From NCBI GenBank assembly GCA_037953625.1, contig CM075656.1, forward strand, positions 70,761,001-70,825,000: a DNA stretch of 64,000 bases, read 5' to 3'. Positions 22,392 to 34,585 of this stretch are shown here, in pieces. Origin of the DNA: Crotalaria pallida. Lineage: Eukaryota > Streptophyta > Magnoliopsida > Fabales > Fabaceae. The notes below the pieces were generated by a model. That model saw only the letters and a program-made list of their open reading frames with translations. It had not been told where the DNA came from and did no database searches. A program made the translations under genes and the position numbers. Numbering within the stretch: the first letter of the stretch is position 1; each line of letters begins with the position of its first letter.

Positions 22392-23179
22392 AAACTAGGC
22401 GCTCTTGATATTCAGTTCTCACCAATGGCATTTTATAACTAATTAACTATACAGTGTACTAAGCACATTTTTTAGTTCTGAGAACTCCTCAGTATGATGT
22501 TCCATGTGAAAACTGTTTTGAGATGCTAAAAGTTCTAATTGAAAAAGATTTAAACCTATGCGTTGAAAACTAGATGAGCCATTGTTCCCTATTGGTTTTG
22601 AGCTCTTAAAAAATTGTTTTGCTTACTCAAGAGTGCCATTCAATAGTTCTAATCCAATTTTGTGATAAAAAAGGACTTGTACACTGTACAGGTCATGTTC
22701 ATGCTTGCTTGTATGCTTCCAAGTAGTCTTTGATGTTTTATTTGATGCTAGATCAATATATTCATCTGCTGAAATTTTCATCCTTGGTAGGACTAACGCT
22801 TGATGTAATAATTTTTTGATGATTTAGTAGCTTATTTTAATTTAACTGATGCATTGACTAGAATATATGATTAGGAATTTAGATCTGGTGTAGTTGTTCT
22901 TACTGGTTTGAATTTGAACTAGAATTGAGTTCCTCATCATCTTTCTTGAATTTTTGTCAATCCAACCATTATAATTCTTAGCTATTTGTTTATTTTAAAT
23001 AATCGGATTATTAGCTTCTTGTTGATTTTAGTTCTACTATGATCTTTATTATTTGTAGGGTTTCTTTCAATTATTCATTAATTATTATAATTATGTGATT
23101 TATTGGTTTTTGAAGGATTTTTTTCATTTTTTATTGTTTTATTTTACTATTACATGTGTTAGTGGTTGAAATTTTGATT

Positions 23180-23564
23180 AATTGGGATGCCGGTGTTAAT
23201 GGCATCTTAATGGACTTGGGAATGTCATCCATGCAGGTTTGTTTTCCAAATTTTATATGTAGAATTCTAATTCTGCGTACTTACAACTTTACAAGTATTT
23301 TCTTTCTTTTTATTAATGACAGCGTTGTCCACTTTTTATAGTCTTCATATTGCCCAAATTTGTGCTGTGGTGTTTTATCTGGAATCCCATCTTACGTCAC
23401 CAAAATTTGTGGTTGAGCATTTTGAAACTTTGGTCAAACCTCAATGGAGATTGTTTTCTTAATTATATTAATATTATTTTCTTCTGTTTCTTTAGGTGGA
23501 CAATCCTCAGAGAGGGTTCAGTGTGCTTGGTGACGGGCCTCTTGATATGCGTATGGATCCTCAG
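23180..23564 (+). pseudogene. Captured two-exon fragment of RsmH/MraW-type rRNA methyltransferase
   Basis: The first exon ends at 23236 and encodes GVNGILMDLGMSSMQ. A 259-bp GT...AG intron follows, and the second exon at 23496-23564 encodes VDNPQRGFSVLGDGPLDMRM and ends before GTATAG. The phases join cleanly. The DGILxDLGxSSxQ...RGFSF...PLDMRMD pattern is the signature of RsmH (MraW), the SAM-dependent 16S rRNA methyltransferase that plants keep in organelle-targeted form. Only about 45 residues are present, without the SAM-binding N-terminus or the C-terminal half, so it is not functional. Intron retention shows DNA-level capture rather than retroposition. Confidence 0.8.
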
Positions 23565-24844
23565 GTATAGTTTAAGATATATTGCAATTTAATGCAAAAT
23601 TTGTGCTCTTTAGAGAAGCAATAGATAGCCATAAATTGTTTTTTGGAGACTACATGCAATGTTGCTAACTGTTGATCTAGTTGTAACTTGTAAGAGTGAG
23701 AAGCGTGGGGATGGCACTGAATAAATGGTTTTTAATGATGTCTGCTACTTTTCTTTGTAGTCTATTTTATTTGTGTAACAGTATGTATTATCAGGGGAGC
23801 GGACTAAAGAAGGTTGGAGTCTTGAGGTTTATTTTTTTAACAATTATTCAGTTTTACTGTCTGATGCCTAATTGCTCAAAAGGCTAAAAAAACTGACACC
23901 TTGTTAAGCTTTGTTTATGGTAATCAAGCAATAGCTACCATATCTACCAAAGCTCAAGCCACCATATGGAATTTCTAATATGATAATGTTTTCATAATTC
24001 CATTATCATACTAGATGGTGTCCAAGATGAATGCCTCAATCCTATTAATGTTGGTATTGATTGCACATTTATAATGAGGAATTTTAGATTACTCTGTCAT
24101 ATCATACTCTAATCTTCGTGCATATGATGTATATTAGTTGGTATTCATGTCCAAGTAACATGTTTTCATGATAATAGTTACTTTAATTAGAGAATAGTTA
24201 CATATTGGCCTTCTACCTTCTACTCACAAGGTGTCGAGTTCTGGTGTTTATTATGAATTGTATTCCTACTAAAGACTAGGTTTTGAATAAAAAGAAGTAT
24301 AAACTTGTTAATTTTTTCATGCAGATTTTGAATATTTTATAACATTTTTTTTCAGGAACCGTCATTGGATTTTTCACAACATGTTCGTTCTACTTTAGCT
24401 TCTATCATAATGTGATTGATGAGTTTGCGCTGGACTATCTTTCTTAGAAGAGTTGATGAGGTGGAGGATAGCCAATTAGATGAAGAGGAAGACACTTTAA
24501 TTGATTGTTGAAATTATGAGAAACGAAAATTGCCTCTTTCGAGATTTAGGTTTTGATAGAGCATAGTGGTGTCTTTCTTCCTTGTAGATGACACCTTCTA
24601 ATTAAAAAAAACTTCAATTTTTGTATTAGTTTGGATACTGTTCTAAGCAAAAACTGTCCATAAATGTTCTTATTTTGTATATTTATTGTGTCTTGTAATA
24701 AACAGAACTTATAATAATTGAATGTGTTTTTATCTAAGCTATGTGTTATAAATTTAGTAGTTGTGTAACCCTATTAAAAATACTTTAGAATTTAAAGCAT
24801 AAACAAGATTTATTTGGTCAAATATTTGTTTTAATTAGACAGGC
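23565..24844 (+). other. CACTA interior, AT-rich, possible 3' gene remnant
   Basis: Mostly AT-rich without a credible frame. TTTTTTTCAG at about 24348-24356 precedes a short coding-like stretch rich in acidic codons, ending GATTGTTGA at about 24510, which may be the last exon of the captured gene or of another gene. Unassigned. Confidence 0.3.
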
Positions 24845-25195
24845 TATTGCAACGACATTATCGTTGCAGAAGACGAAGGTGTTTTGCAACGACAATATCG
24901 TTGCAGAAGCCAAAGGTGTATTGCAACGACAATTCGTTGCAGAAACCAAAGGTGTTTTGCAACGACATTGTCATTGCGAAATAGATTACCTGTACAACTC
25001 TGCCAACCCTTGTTTAGCAACGACATCTCTTATGCAACGACATTTGTCGTTGCTGAAAATCGTTCTTTATAACAACAAAGACAGTCGTTGCTATACCCTT
25101 TTGCAACGGCTTTACCAGCAACGACCAAAGTCGTTGCAGAAAATATTTTTTGCAACGACTTTTGGTTTTTTGCAACGACTTTTGTCGTTGCAATA
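24845..25195. repeat. Right subterminal repeats of the CACTA element
   Basis: More than ten copies of TTGCAACGAC / GTCGTTGCA in both orientations, e.g. TTGCAACGACTTTTGTCGTTGC near the end. Partner of 19970-20160. Confidence 0.88.
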
Positions 25196-25217
25196 AAGGG
25201 TTTTTCTTGTAGTGATA

Positions 25218-25607
25218 TGTCAAAATCGCTTAAGACATTAAGGGTTCTCATATTGAATAAGAAACATAAATTCACAGAGACATTTGGTTTTACTCCTCTG
25301 GGATGTCATATATTTAATGGAAAACGAAAATTCATAACTAGTAGCTAGGTTCTGCAATGAAACTACGTTCCTAACGCTTTTCCCATTCATCTCACAAACA
25401 CCATTTAATTTATGTTTTATTTCTTATTTTAGTTTTTCAATTTAATTAATCAAAAACCCAAAAATATTAGTTACTTTGCAAGTTTCATTAATAATTATAA
25501 TAAGGTGAAAGTTATTGAAAACAATTTGCAATCCTCGTGGGAACGATAATTTTACTTCTACTTTATTACTTTTGTATGATCTGGTATACTTGCTAGAGAG
25601 TCCAACA
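25218..25607 (+). mobile_element. Athila-like 5' LTR, fragment 4 (3' end of LTR)
   Basis: TGTCAAAATCGCTTAAGACA continues the LTR after the CACTA target site. It ends GAGAGTCCAACA at 25607, the same terminus as the related solo LTR at 29920. Confidence 0.9.
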
Positions 25608-25613
25608 AGTTTT

Positions 25614-25631
25614 TGGCGCCGTTGTCAGGGA
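25614..25631 (+). other. Primer-binding site, Asp-tRNA type
   Basis: TGGCGCCGTTGTCAGGGA, a near match to the Asp-tRNA-complementary PBS typical of Athila elements, six bases after the LTR. It fixes the orientation and identity of the oldest element. Confidence 0.85.
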
Positions 25632-25780
25632 TTGAAATTCGATTTCAATAATTTTCGGTACTTATTTATAGTTATTTAGTGAAATTTGTTTATTTGCATT
25701 ATCTCAACAGGTGCTACTGACCCTTTTCCTTTTGTCTACCTGTATCCTGCAGGTAAGCAGGAGACGAAACCACTCGGAGG

Positions 25781-26908
25781 TAGGGGTGTAACGGTCTGGT
25801 CCGGTCCGGTCTTTAATGAACTTTAGGGATTGGACCGATTAAATTATTGTGGTCCGTTCCAGTCCGGTCTATTTAGACCATAATTGTTCAAGGTCCTTTT
25901 TTTAAAAATTGGGCCTTTAGGCCCGTTTTTCATTTGGGGAACCCTAGGGTTCCCGCTGCTTCTACGAGCAGCAGCTGCATCATTGTGCTAAGGCAGCGGT
26001 GGAATTGGATGAGAGAACGGTAGGGCTTGATCTGCGACGGTGGAAGTGTGGAGGACAGAGATCGACGAAGCCACGAAGCTGTGGACGTGTGGAGGAGGGA
26101 GATCGTGGAGAGAGAGAGAGAGAAGAAGGAACGCGGCGGCGGCGCATGGAGAGAGAGAGAGAACGAGGAATGAGGCGGTGGCGCATGGAGAGAGAGAACG
26201 AAGCGAGGACGAAGGGAACCGAGGGGAGAAGGAGGCCAAAGGGAGAACGGCGGCGGCGCATGGAGAGAGAGAACGAAGCGAGGATAGAGGGAACCGAAGG
26301 GAGAACGGAGGCCGAAGGGAGAAGGAGGGGGAGAAAAGGAGAAGGAGAGAAGGGACGGAGGAGAAGGTGGGAGAAGGAGTTTGTTGTGAAATGAGGAAGG
26401 AAGGAGAAGAGAGTGTGTCACTGTATTGTGTGGAGACTGGAGAAGAGAGTGTGAGTGTGTTGTGAAGATGATATGCAAAAGGACCCAAAAAACATGTATG
26501 CAACTGGGATGGTGAAGATGATATGTTGTGAAGCAGAGATTTCATCTGGGAAGAGTGTCAAGTGTTTGGGGACCAGAAGCACTGAGAATGGTTGCTTTGT
26601 ACTTTGGCATATGCTGCCAGGAATGTGGTCGCTTGAATTGGTGGTTGGTGGCCACAAGGTGGTTGCTGGAAGCAATGGCAAGACCATGTGGTGACATACA
26701 CCTTGTTGTGTCTGTAGTTTTTTTTATATAAATTATTAACTCTATAGGTCCGGTCCCAGTGGTCTAAGAATATTTGGGACCGTGGACCAGACCGTTCAAG
26801 TATGGTCTGAACTTTTTGAGACCGGACCGTGAGACCGGACCAGACTGCATTTTTCGGTCCGGTCCGGTTCGGTCCAAGTGGTCTCGGACCGAATCACTTA
26901 CACCCCTA
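25781..26908. mobile_element. hAT-type non-autonomous transposon
   Basis: 1128 bp with termini TAGGGGTGTAA and TTACACCCCTA, flanked by the 8-bp duplication CTCGGAGG / CTTGGAGG (25773-25780, 26909-26916; one mismatch). GGTCCGGTCCGGT subterminal repeats lie at both ends. The centre (25980-26400) is a strongly strand-biased purine block of GAGAGAGA/GGCGGCGCATGG repeats, which creates long open frames on both strands with low-complexity products. 26470-26690 is more coding-like but unrecognised. No transposase is present. Confidence 0.88.
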
Positions 26909-26916
26909 CTTGGAGG

Positions 26917-28582
26917 AATGATTGAAAGGGAGGAATCCAAACCAAAGACTCTTGCGGATTATGCAAAAATTAGCACGGATGCATGTGCAACCAGCATCAT
27001 CAGACCTGCTATTTATGCACCACACTTCACCATTGATCCACAATACATCTACTTAATTCAGAAGGATCATTTTGGAGGTGGTCCGCAAGAGGATCCAATG
27101 AAGCACATTGCTAACTTTCTCAGTATGTTGGATTTCTTCAAGATTGAGGGTGCCTCTGATGAAGCCATCCGGATGAGGTTGTTTCCAGTATCCCTGAGAG
27201 ATAAAGCAAGGAGCTGGATTATCAAGCAACCAGCAAGGAGTTTGTCCTCATGGGATGTACTTGTATAGAAATTTTATGACAAGTATCTCCCATCAGTTGG
27301 TCGGGCTAATGCAAGGAAAAACATCTCCTCATTTGTACAACAAGAAGATGAGCCCTTACATGAAGCCTGGGAGAGATTCAACAAGCTGTTGAAGAAGTGT
27401 CCAACTCATGGAATACCAGGATACATGCAAATTCAAATCTTTTATGATGCACTGCAATCATCTGACAAGGACATGATAGACATAGCAGCTGGTGGATCGC
27501 TAGCTAAATAGAAGACCATTGAAGAAGCCAGAGATATCATTGAAATAATGCTGAAAAATAGCATTCAAGCTGAGCCAGAGCGGATAGCTAAGAAAGAAGA
27601 TTCCTCACATGTTCAGACCTTCGTCATGCAAAACAAAATGATGCAAAAGCAGATAGTAGCATTGACCAAGCAATTGAGTCAAGTTCATATGGCACCACCT
27701 ATCTCCAAGTTCTGTGGAGGCGAATCTGCTTTCGCTGTGACAACAACTGGGCGCAATGAGGGGCAAATGAATTATTTTGGTGAAGGCCAGCAAAGGAATC
27801 TGATGAATCACACTAATAATGCAAGGTACCAGGGTTACCCAAATTCTTCATGGGTTAATCCTGCACCTAATCCTCCACCAGAGAAGCCACTATGGGAAAT
27901 AACAGTAGAGAAGATACCTCTGTCAACTTGTTCTTTTGAAGGAGAAACTCGAACTAAACTGAGAAATCAGCAAGCTAGTCTAAACACCCTGCAGGATCAG
28001 ATGAAGCAGATATTAGAGAATCAGCAAGCTGGAATTTGGAACAGGCTTGAGCAGTCGGGACACTCCCATAAATACTAGTGATTGCCAAGCCATTACTCTT
28101 CGCAGTGGAAAAGCTTATGATGAGCTACAGCAGAAGAGTGATCATATGGTAATTAAGAAGAGCCCAAACAGAAGACTGGAGAAGAAAGTCCTGTAGTGCA
28201 ACCAGTTGAAGTTGAGGAGAAGACAAAGAGTCCAGTTGAAGCTGAAGTGCATAAACCAAAAGTACTTCCCAGAGTACCATTTCCTCAGCGTCTGAAGAAG
28301 GAGAAGAATCAGAGGCAGTTTGCAAAGTTCATGGACGTATTCACAAAGCTCCAGATCAACATACCATTTGCAGAGGCTCTTGAACAAATGCCCTCCTATG
28401 CAAAATTCATGAAGGAATTGCTCACCAACAAGAGAAAGATGAAGGACGATGAAACAGTTCTAATTACTGAGGAGTGCAGTGCTATCCTTCAGAAGAAGTT
28501 CCCACAGAAATTGAAAGATCCGGGTAGCTTCACTATACCTTGCAATATAGGTGAGGTGGATATTGGTAGAGCTTTGGGGGAG
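26917..28582 (+). pseudogene. Athila-like gag and protease start, decayed
   Basis: The gag frame begins at the hAT target site. It encodes Athila-type capsid features (LADYAKI; DPMKHIANFLSML; RDKARSWI) with in-frame TAG at 27266-27268 and 27509-27511. A spacer-like region follows, and at 28196-28580 comes the run into protease (KFMDVFTKLQINIPFAEALEQ, FTIPCNIGEVDIGRAL). It is cut at 28582 by a solo LTR, just before the protease motif DLGASINLMP. Not translatable as a unit. Confidence 0.88.
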
Positions 28583-29920
28583 TGATTTGGGTCTAATATA
28601 TGTTGTTTTTGGGCTTAATTTTAGTCCCTTTTGCTTTGGTTTTGGCTTGTTTCTTAGGTATTTTAGGTAGATTTAGTTTAGTTTTTAGTTAGTTTAGGAA
28701 ATTTTATCCCTTGAACGTTTTGATCCGTTTTGGGTATGTTTAAGGTACTTTTTGGAGCTAAATTGATGAAAATAATTGGGAACTGAAAAGAGGACGAAAA
28801 GACCTTGAAATGGTGCAAGAACGGAGCAAAACGGAGCCAGAGTAGGTGGCACACGCCTAGGCGCACAGGCTGGCGTGCCCAGGCGTGCGCACCACGAGAG
28901 GAGAGCAGCAACAGCGCTGGTGCGCCCAGGCGTGAGGCCTGGGGCGCCCAGGCGCGTGAGCGGCGAGGAAGCCCAGTTGGGCTAGTTTCTGATCAGATTT
29001 TGAGGGATTTTCTTAGTTTTTAGGTTTTTGTATTTTATTATAGGTTTAGAATTAGGATTTAGGCAGTTTTGAGAGAGAGAGAGAGAGAGATTACACAATC
29101 CTTGAGAGAGAAAGTGCTTGGAGAAGATTGGAGATCAACAACGGAGGAATCCGGTTGAAGATTGAAGATCAGTGGAGTAATTCAGAATTGTCTATGATAA
29201 TGGGTTATTCTTCTACTCTATGTTTTTCATTCTTAATTATGTGTAACTAAAACCCTTGTTAGGAAGATGGTGGATTTGCATGGATCTTAGATAGTTTATA
29301 ATTATTATGAATTGATGTTTTTCATTGAATTAATTGTTTGATTGTGTTTTTATTGTTAACATAAATTTGGATCCGTTTATGTTTTGGAAACCTAATTCTT
29401 CAATTGGGCAATTAGGAATTGGGTATGACCATAGCAATCAAGCATTATAATCGTCCAATTTGTAGGGATACTTTTGGGGATTATATAACATATTTAATTC
29501 TAGAATTCTTAATTTATGACTAATTGGTTGATAATTTCTTAAGGGATTAAGGGTTCCAATTGAATATGAAACACAATTGTTAGAGGAATTTAATAATTGT
29601 TACAGCTGGAATGTTGTTGATTCAATAGGAAAACAGAGATTCATAACTAGTAAATTATGTCCTGCAATGAAACCAGATTCCTAACGCTTTTCCCATTCTA
29701 TTATCAACTTATTTAATTAGTGTTTTGTCATTAGTTTTAGTGTAGTTTTAGTTTTTAATTAATCAAATCAATTTTCAATTTTAAATTAGTTTCAAATTTC
29801 ACTAGTAATTATAATAAGGTAGAGATTATTGAAAACAATTTGCAATCCTCGTGGGACGATAATCTTATTTCTACTGTATTACTTTTGTATGATCTAGTAT
29901 ACTTGCTAGAGAGTCCAACA
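28583..29920 (+). mobile_element. Solo LTR of the Athila-like family inside pol
   Basis: 1338 bp from TGATTTGGGTCTAATATATG to GAGAGTCCAACA, the family termini also seen at 34586 and 25607, but diverged from those copies. It contains the GCCTAGGC/GCCCAGGC palindromes at about 28853-28965 and a (GA)n run at about 29071-29090. It splits the protease between GRAL and the following DLGASIN. I find no 5-bp duplication: the left flank ends CTTTGGGGGAG and the right flank begins GTGACTTAGG. Confidence 0.85.
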
Positions 29921-32900
29921 GTGACTTAGGAGCCAGTATCAATTTGATGCCCCTCTCCATCTTCAAAAGGTTGAGAATTGGTGAAACCAAACCAACACAG
30001 ATCTCTCTTCAGTTGGTTGACCGATCTATCAAGAGGTCATATGATAAAGTGGAAGATGTGCTAGTCAAGGTGGATAAGTTTATCTTCCCAGCAGATTTTG
30101 TGATTCTAGACATGGATGAAGATTAGGATATTCCATTATACTTAGGAAGTCCTTTCCTGACTACTGGGAGAACCCCGATTGATGTGCAAAACGGTGAATT
30201 GATGCTCAGAGTTCATGATGAATCAGTGAAATTCAATGTCTCTGAGTCAATGCAGATGTCATGTGGGATGATCAGTGCTTGAGGTTGGATGTCATAGAAT
30301 CTATTATGGACTCTGTGTTTGAGGAGATGTGTTATGAAGACCCTGTGGAGGCAGCTTTGGTGACTGATTGTGAGGAAGGAACAGAGGCTCATCACATTAC
30401 GACCCTTCTTGGTGGATCTTCAGAAATCAGAAGGGGACAGCAACCAGCAGACTTGAGGCCAGATGAAAAGGAGGAAAGATCGAAGCCAGAGCTCAAGGAT
30501 TGACCAGCCAATCTCAGGTATGTTTTCCTTGATGATACTGAATATTACCCCATAATCATAAATAGTGCCTTGACTGAATCTCAAACTGAACAATTATTAA
30601 GAGTTTTGAGGCATTATAAATCTGCTATCGGATGGAGTGTATCAGATCTAAAGGGAATTGGTCCCTCCTTTTGCATGCATAAGATTTTCTTGGAGGAGAA
30701 TTTTAAACCTGTGATACAACCGCAGCGGAGGTTAAATCCCACTCTGCAAGAGGTTGTTAGGAAAGAGGTAGTGAAGTTATTGGATGCTGGGATTATCTAT
30801 CCCATCTCACACAACACTTAGGTAAGCCCAGTGCAAGTGGTCCCGAAGATGGGAGGGTTAACAGTGGTGAAAAATGAAAATAATGAACTAATACCCACCC
30901 ATACTGTTTCTGGGTGTAGGGTGTGTATTGATTATAGGAGAATAAACAGTGCCACCCGTAAGGACCATTTTCCCCTTCCATTTATGGACCAGATGTTAGA
31001 AAGATTAACCGGACATGACTATTATTGCTTTTTAGATGGTTATTCCGGCTATAACCAGATTCATGTGGATCCAATAGACCAAGAAAAAATTGCTTTTACT
31101 TTTCCCTTTGGAGTTTTCGCTTATCGGAGGATGTCTTTTGGTTTGTGCAATGCACCAGCAACTTTTCAAATGTGCATGTTATCCATCTTTTCCAATATGC
31201 TTGAAAAGTTCATTGAGGTTTTTATGGATGATTTCTCAGTCTTTGGATCTTCATTTGAATCATGTCTAAGTAATATGGAACAGGTGTTGAAAAGATGTCA
31301 AGAAACTAACCTTGTACTTAACTGGGAAAAATGTCAATTTATGGTTAAGGAATGGATACTTAAAAGGAATCGAGGTAGACAAAGCTAACATTTCTATGAT
31401 TGAGAATTTACCTCCTCCAACAAATATCAAAGGTGTTAGGAGTTTTCTGGGACATGCCAGTTTTTACCGGAGGTTCATAAAAGATTTTTCAAAAATAGCC
31501 AAGCCCTTTTGCAATTTGTTGGAGAAAGATGTGGAATTTAAGTTTGATAATGATTGCATGAATGCTTTTAATGATTTGAGAAAGAGACTAGTATCTGCCC
31601 CTGTAGTAGTACCACCTGATTCGAACGAACCTTTTGAACTTATGTGTGATGCTAGTGATTTTTCTATAGGTGCAGTTCTAGGACAGAGGAAAAACAAAGT
31701 ATTTCATGTAATTAATTACGCTATTCATGTGCTGAATGATGCTCAAATTAATTATACGACTGCTGAAAAAGAATTATTAGCTATGATTTTTGCGATGGAT
31801 AAGTTTCAGTCTTATTTGATAGGATTGAATGTTATTGTTTATACTGACCGTCCAGCTTTAAGGCACCTTATGGCTAAGCAGGATGCTAAGCTGAGACTAA
31901 TAAGGTAGATCTTGTTACTACAAGAGTTCGATATTGAGATAAGGGACAAAAAGGGGGTTCAGAATGTTATAGCAGACCATTTGTCTATGCTTCCCTTAGA
32001 GGGTAGTGATGGGAATGTTCTAGTACCCATACAAGATGAATTCCCTAATGAAAAGCTTTTGGATGTTTCTGCTGTACTTTGGTATGCGGACATTGCTAAC
32101 TTTAAGACAACCAATATCATCCCAAATGAACTTACATTCCAACAAAAGAAAAAATATTTATCTGATGTTAAGTTTTATGTTTGGGATGAACCTTTCTTGT
32201 ATAGAAAAGGAATAGTTGGAATTCTTTGGAGGTGTGTTTCTGAGGAGAAGTTACCTGATATTTTATGGCATTGTCATGCTTCTCAATATGTCAGTCATTA
32301 TAGTCAGGATAGAACAACATCTAAGATTTTTCAAAGTGGGTATTGGTGGCCAACAATAATTAAAGATGCTAGAAATTTTGTTATGCACTGTGATAAGTGC
32401 CAGAGAATAGGTAATATCTCTCAAAAGATTGAGATGTCTCTCCAAAGTATTTTGGAGGTGAAAATCTTTGACGTTTGGGGAATTGATTTTGTTGGACCAT
32501 TTCCTCCTTCATTTGGTAACGAGTATATTTTGGTTGTGGTGGATTATGTGTCTAAATGGGTGGAGGCGATAGCAAGACCCACCAATGATGTCGTTGTTGT
32601 TGTGAAATTTGTAAAGAACCATATATTCAGCAGGTTTGGAGTCCCTAGGGTGCTCATTAGTGATAATGGTACTCACTTTTGTAATAGGGTTTTAGAGAAG
32701 GTTTTGGCAAAGTATGAGGTGCACCATAAAGTGTCTACCCCGTACATCCTCAAACTTGTGGCCAGGTAGAAGTTTCCAATCGTGAGCTAAAGAGAAATTT
32801 AGAGAAAACTGTTAATATCTCTCAAAAGGATTGGTCTAGGAAATTAGATGATGCTCTATGGGCATATAGGACAGCTTTTAAAACTCCTTTGGGTATGTTT

Positions 32901-33419
32901 CCTTATCAGGTGGTTTTTGGTAAGAATTGTCATTTGCCTGTGGAATTGGTTTATAAGGCTTATTGGGGAACCAAGTTTCTTAATATGGATACGCAACAAG
33001 CTGGTGACAAAAGAATTTTGCAACTCACTGAACTTGATGAGTTTAGAGAGGAGGCATATAGATTTTCAAAAGCTTTAAAAGAGAAGACTAAGCAATGGCA
33101 TGATAGGAAAATTGTTATTAAAACTTTTGAAAAAGGGCAGTTGGTCTTGTTGTATAACTCTCGACTAAGGCTTTTCCCTGGAAAGCTTAAGTCTAGGTGG
33201 TCTGGTCCCTTTATTGTTGAGCAGGTCTCACCTTTTGGTGTTGTGGAGCTAAGAGATCCAAACAATGACTGCACTTTTAAGGAGAATGGGCAAAGATTGA
33301 AGTTGTGCCTAGGAGGAGAAGTGGATCCAGCAAAGACCCTTAGTTTTTTCAAAAAGGACATCCGTCAGGCTCGGGACGTTAAACAAGCGTTTCTGGGAGG
33401 CAACCCAGTGGTAATTTAA
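29921..33419 (+). pseudogene. Athila-like pol: protease, RT, RNase H, integrase, decayed
   Basis: Starts in the protease at DLGASINLMP (29922 onward). A TAG at 30124-30126 precedes the aspartic-protease tail. RT spans about 30570-31380 with FMDD as catalytic box and a TAG near 30820. An indel near 31350 shifts to the RNase H frame (MCDASDFSIGAVL, AEKELLA). There is a TAG at 31906-31908. The integrase has the zinc finger, D in GIDFVGPF and D in ISDNGTHF, and an in-frame stop plus shift at about 32750-32770 just where HPQT would lie; its C-terminus continues to 33419. At least five disablements indicate an old copy. Confidence 0.92.
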
Positions 33420-34585
33420 TTTGTATCTTCCTTGTTTTTAGTTTTATTTTTGAATTTTTATTTTGTCGTTTAGGTTAGATTAGTTTGCTTGAGGACAAAC
33501 CAATCTCTAAGTTTGGGGGAGTGGACAAAATAAAAATTTATCAGAATTCTATTGTTCTCCCATATTTTGTGTTGGTTTGTGTCTTGGGTAGAAGTAGATG
33601 ACTATTCTAGGTGTAGGACCATTTTTCTGATTAAATATGTAAATACTTGATTTAGGATGATGACTCATTGATTTTATGACACTGATTGGATTGAGTTGTA
33701 ATTTTTGTTGAGAACTAGTTATTTTGATAAACTGTTTTGGAACAAGTTATTAGTGAACTGACTGTTTAGCCTATGAGATTTTGAGCTTATACACTTGACA
33801 GGGGTATGTGATTTATATTTATTATTATAATTGAGACCCCTAATTCTTTCATGAGTGTGTTCACTTTGATGAAGGAGTTCTAGAACTTGACCGGTGACCA
33901 TTTTGAGGTTGATAATTGCTTGCTTGCATTAAGACGATTAAGGCACTTAGGATTGTGTTTTTGTGGCTTTCAGATGATTTGATTGATTATATTTTCCCTT
34001 AGTTGCCCATTTTGAGCTTATTGAGATATTATGATTTTTCTTTGATACCCTGCATTGTATGTATTAATTTTGGTGAGTACCTTATAAATTTTGAATGATC
34101 AATTGAGAGGAATGACTCAAGAAAGTGAAAATTAGTGAAAAATGTTATGAGTTCTATTTCTCTTCCAAATGAAAAAAAAAATTGAAAAAATGAAGAAAAA
34201 ATAAATGAAAATGAAGAGAATAGAAAGAAAAATTGAAAAGTAAGAAGAATAAAATGTTCTTGAAGTGAGTGTGAGTCTTAATTGCATTCATTACTCATTC
34301 ATGATTTTTGAGGGAAATTTGTTTTTGCATTTTAGCCTTTAGTTTTATCCTTTCTTTCTTTTATCCCACCTCACACTTTTAGTCATGGCCTCATTACAAC
34401 CAAATTAAGACCTTTTCATTTTTGCATGTATTCAATAATTTCAGTGGAGATTTGGGTCTATGGTCAAACATATGGTAACACATTGTCATTGGGTGAACTT
34501 GAGTGAATTGTTATAACCTTTGATACACATGAGAGTTTTTGTTTTACTTTTGCCTGGGATATGCAAAATGCTAAGTTTGGGAGAG
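33420..34585 (+). other. Athila-like 3' non-coding region and polypurine tract
   Basis: About 1.1 kb between integrase and 3' LTR, with no conserved frame. It has an internal purine tract TTTGGGGGAGTGG near 33513 and an A-rich GAAAAA block at about 34160-34250. The tract next to the LTR is AAGTTTGGGAGAG, ending at 34585. Confidence 0.7.

Larger units (their letters stand above)
19944..25214. mobile_element. CACTA transposon with captured gene fragment
   Basis: 5271 bp. The right terminus in reverse complement reads CACTACAAGAAAAACCC; the left terminus is a decayed CATTACAAAAAAAATC. The target-site duplication is the 3-bp ATA at 19941-19943 and 25215-25217, and the empty site TTATTCATATGTC is seen at about 35611. 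Both ends carry many GCAACGAC subterminal motifs. No TNP2-type transposase motif was found, so it is non-autonomous. The interior contains exon-like pieces, including two adjacent exons of an RsmH/MraW-like gene. Confidence 0.9.

Noticed and set aside
25930..26545. Overlapping open frames of 90-185 residues on both strands
   Set aside because: They arise from a purine-biased GAGA/GGCGGC block inside a hAT element; products are low-complexity Ser/Pro/Leu or Arg/Glu/Gly.
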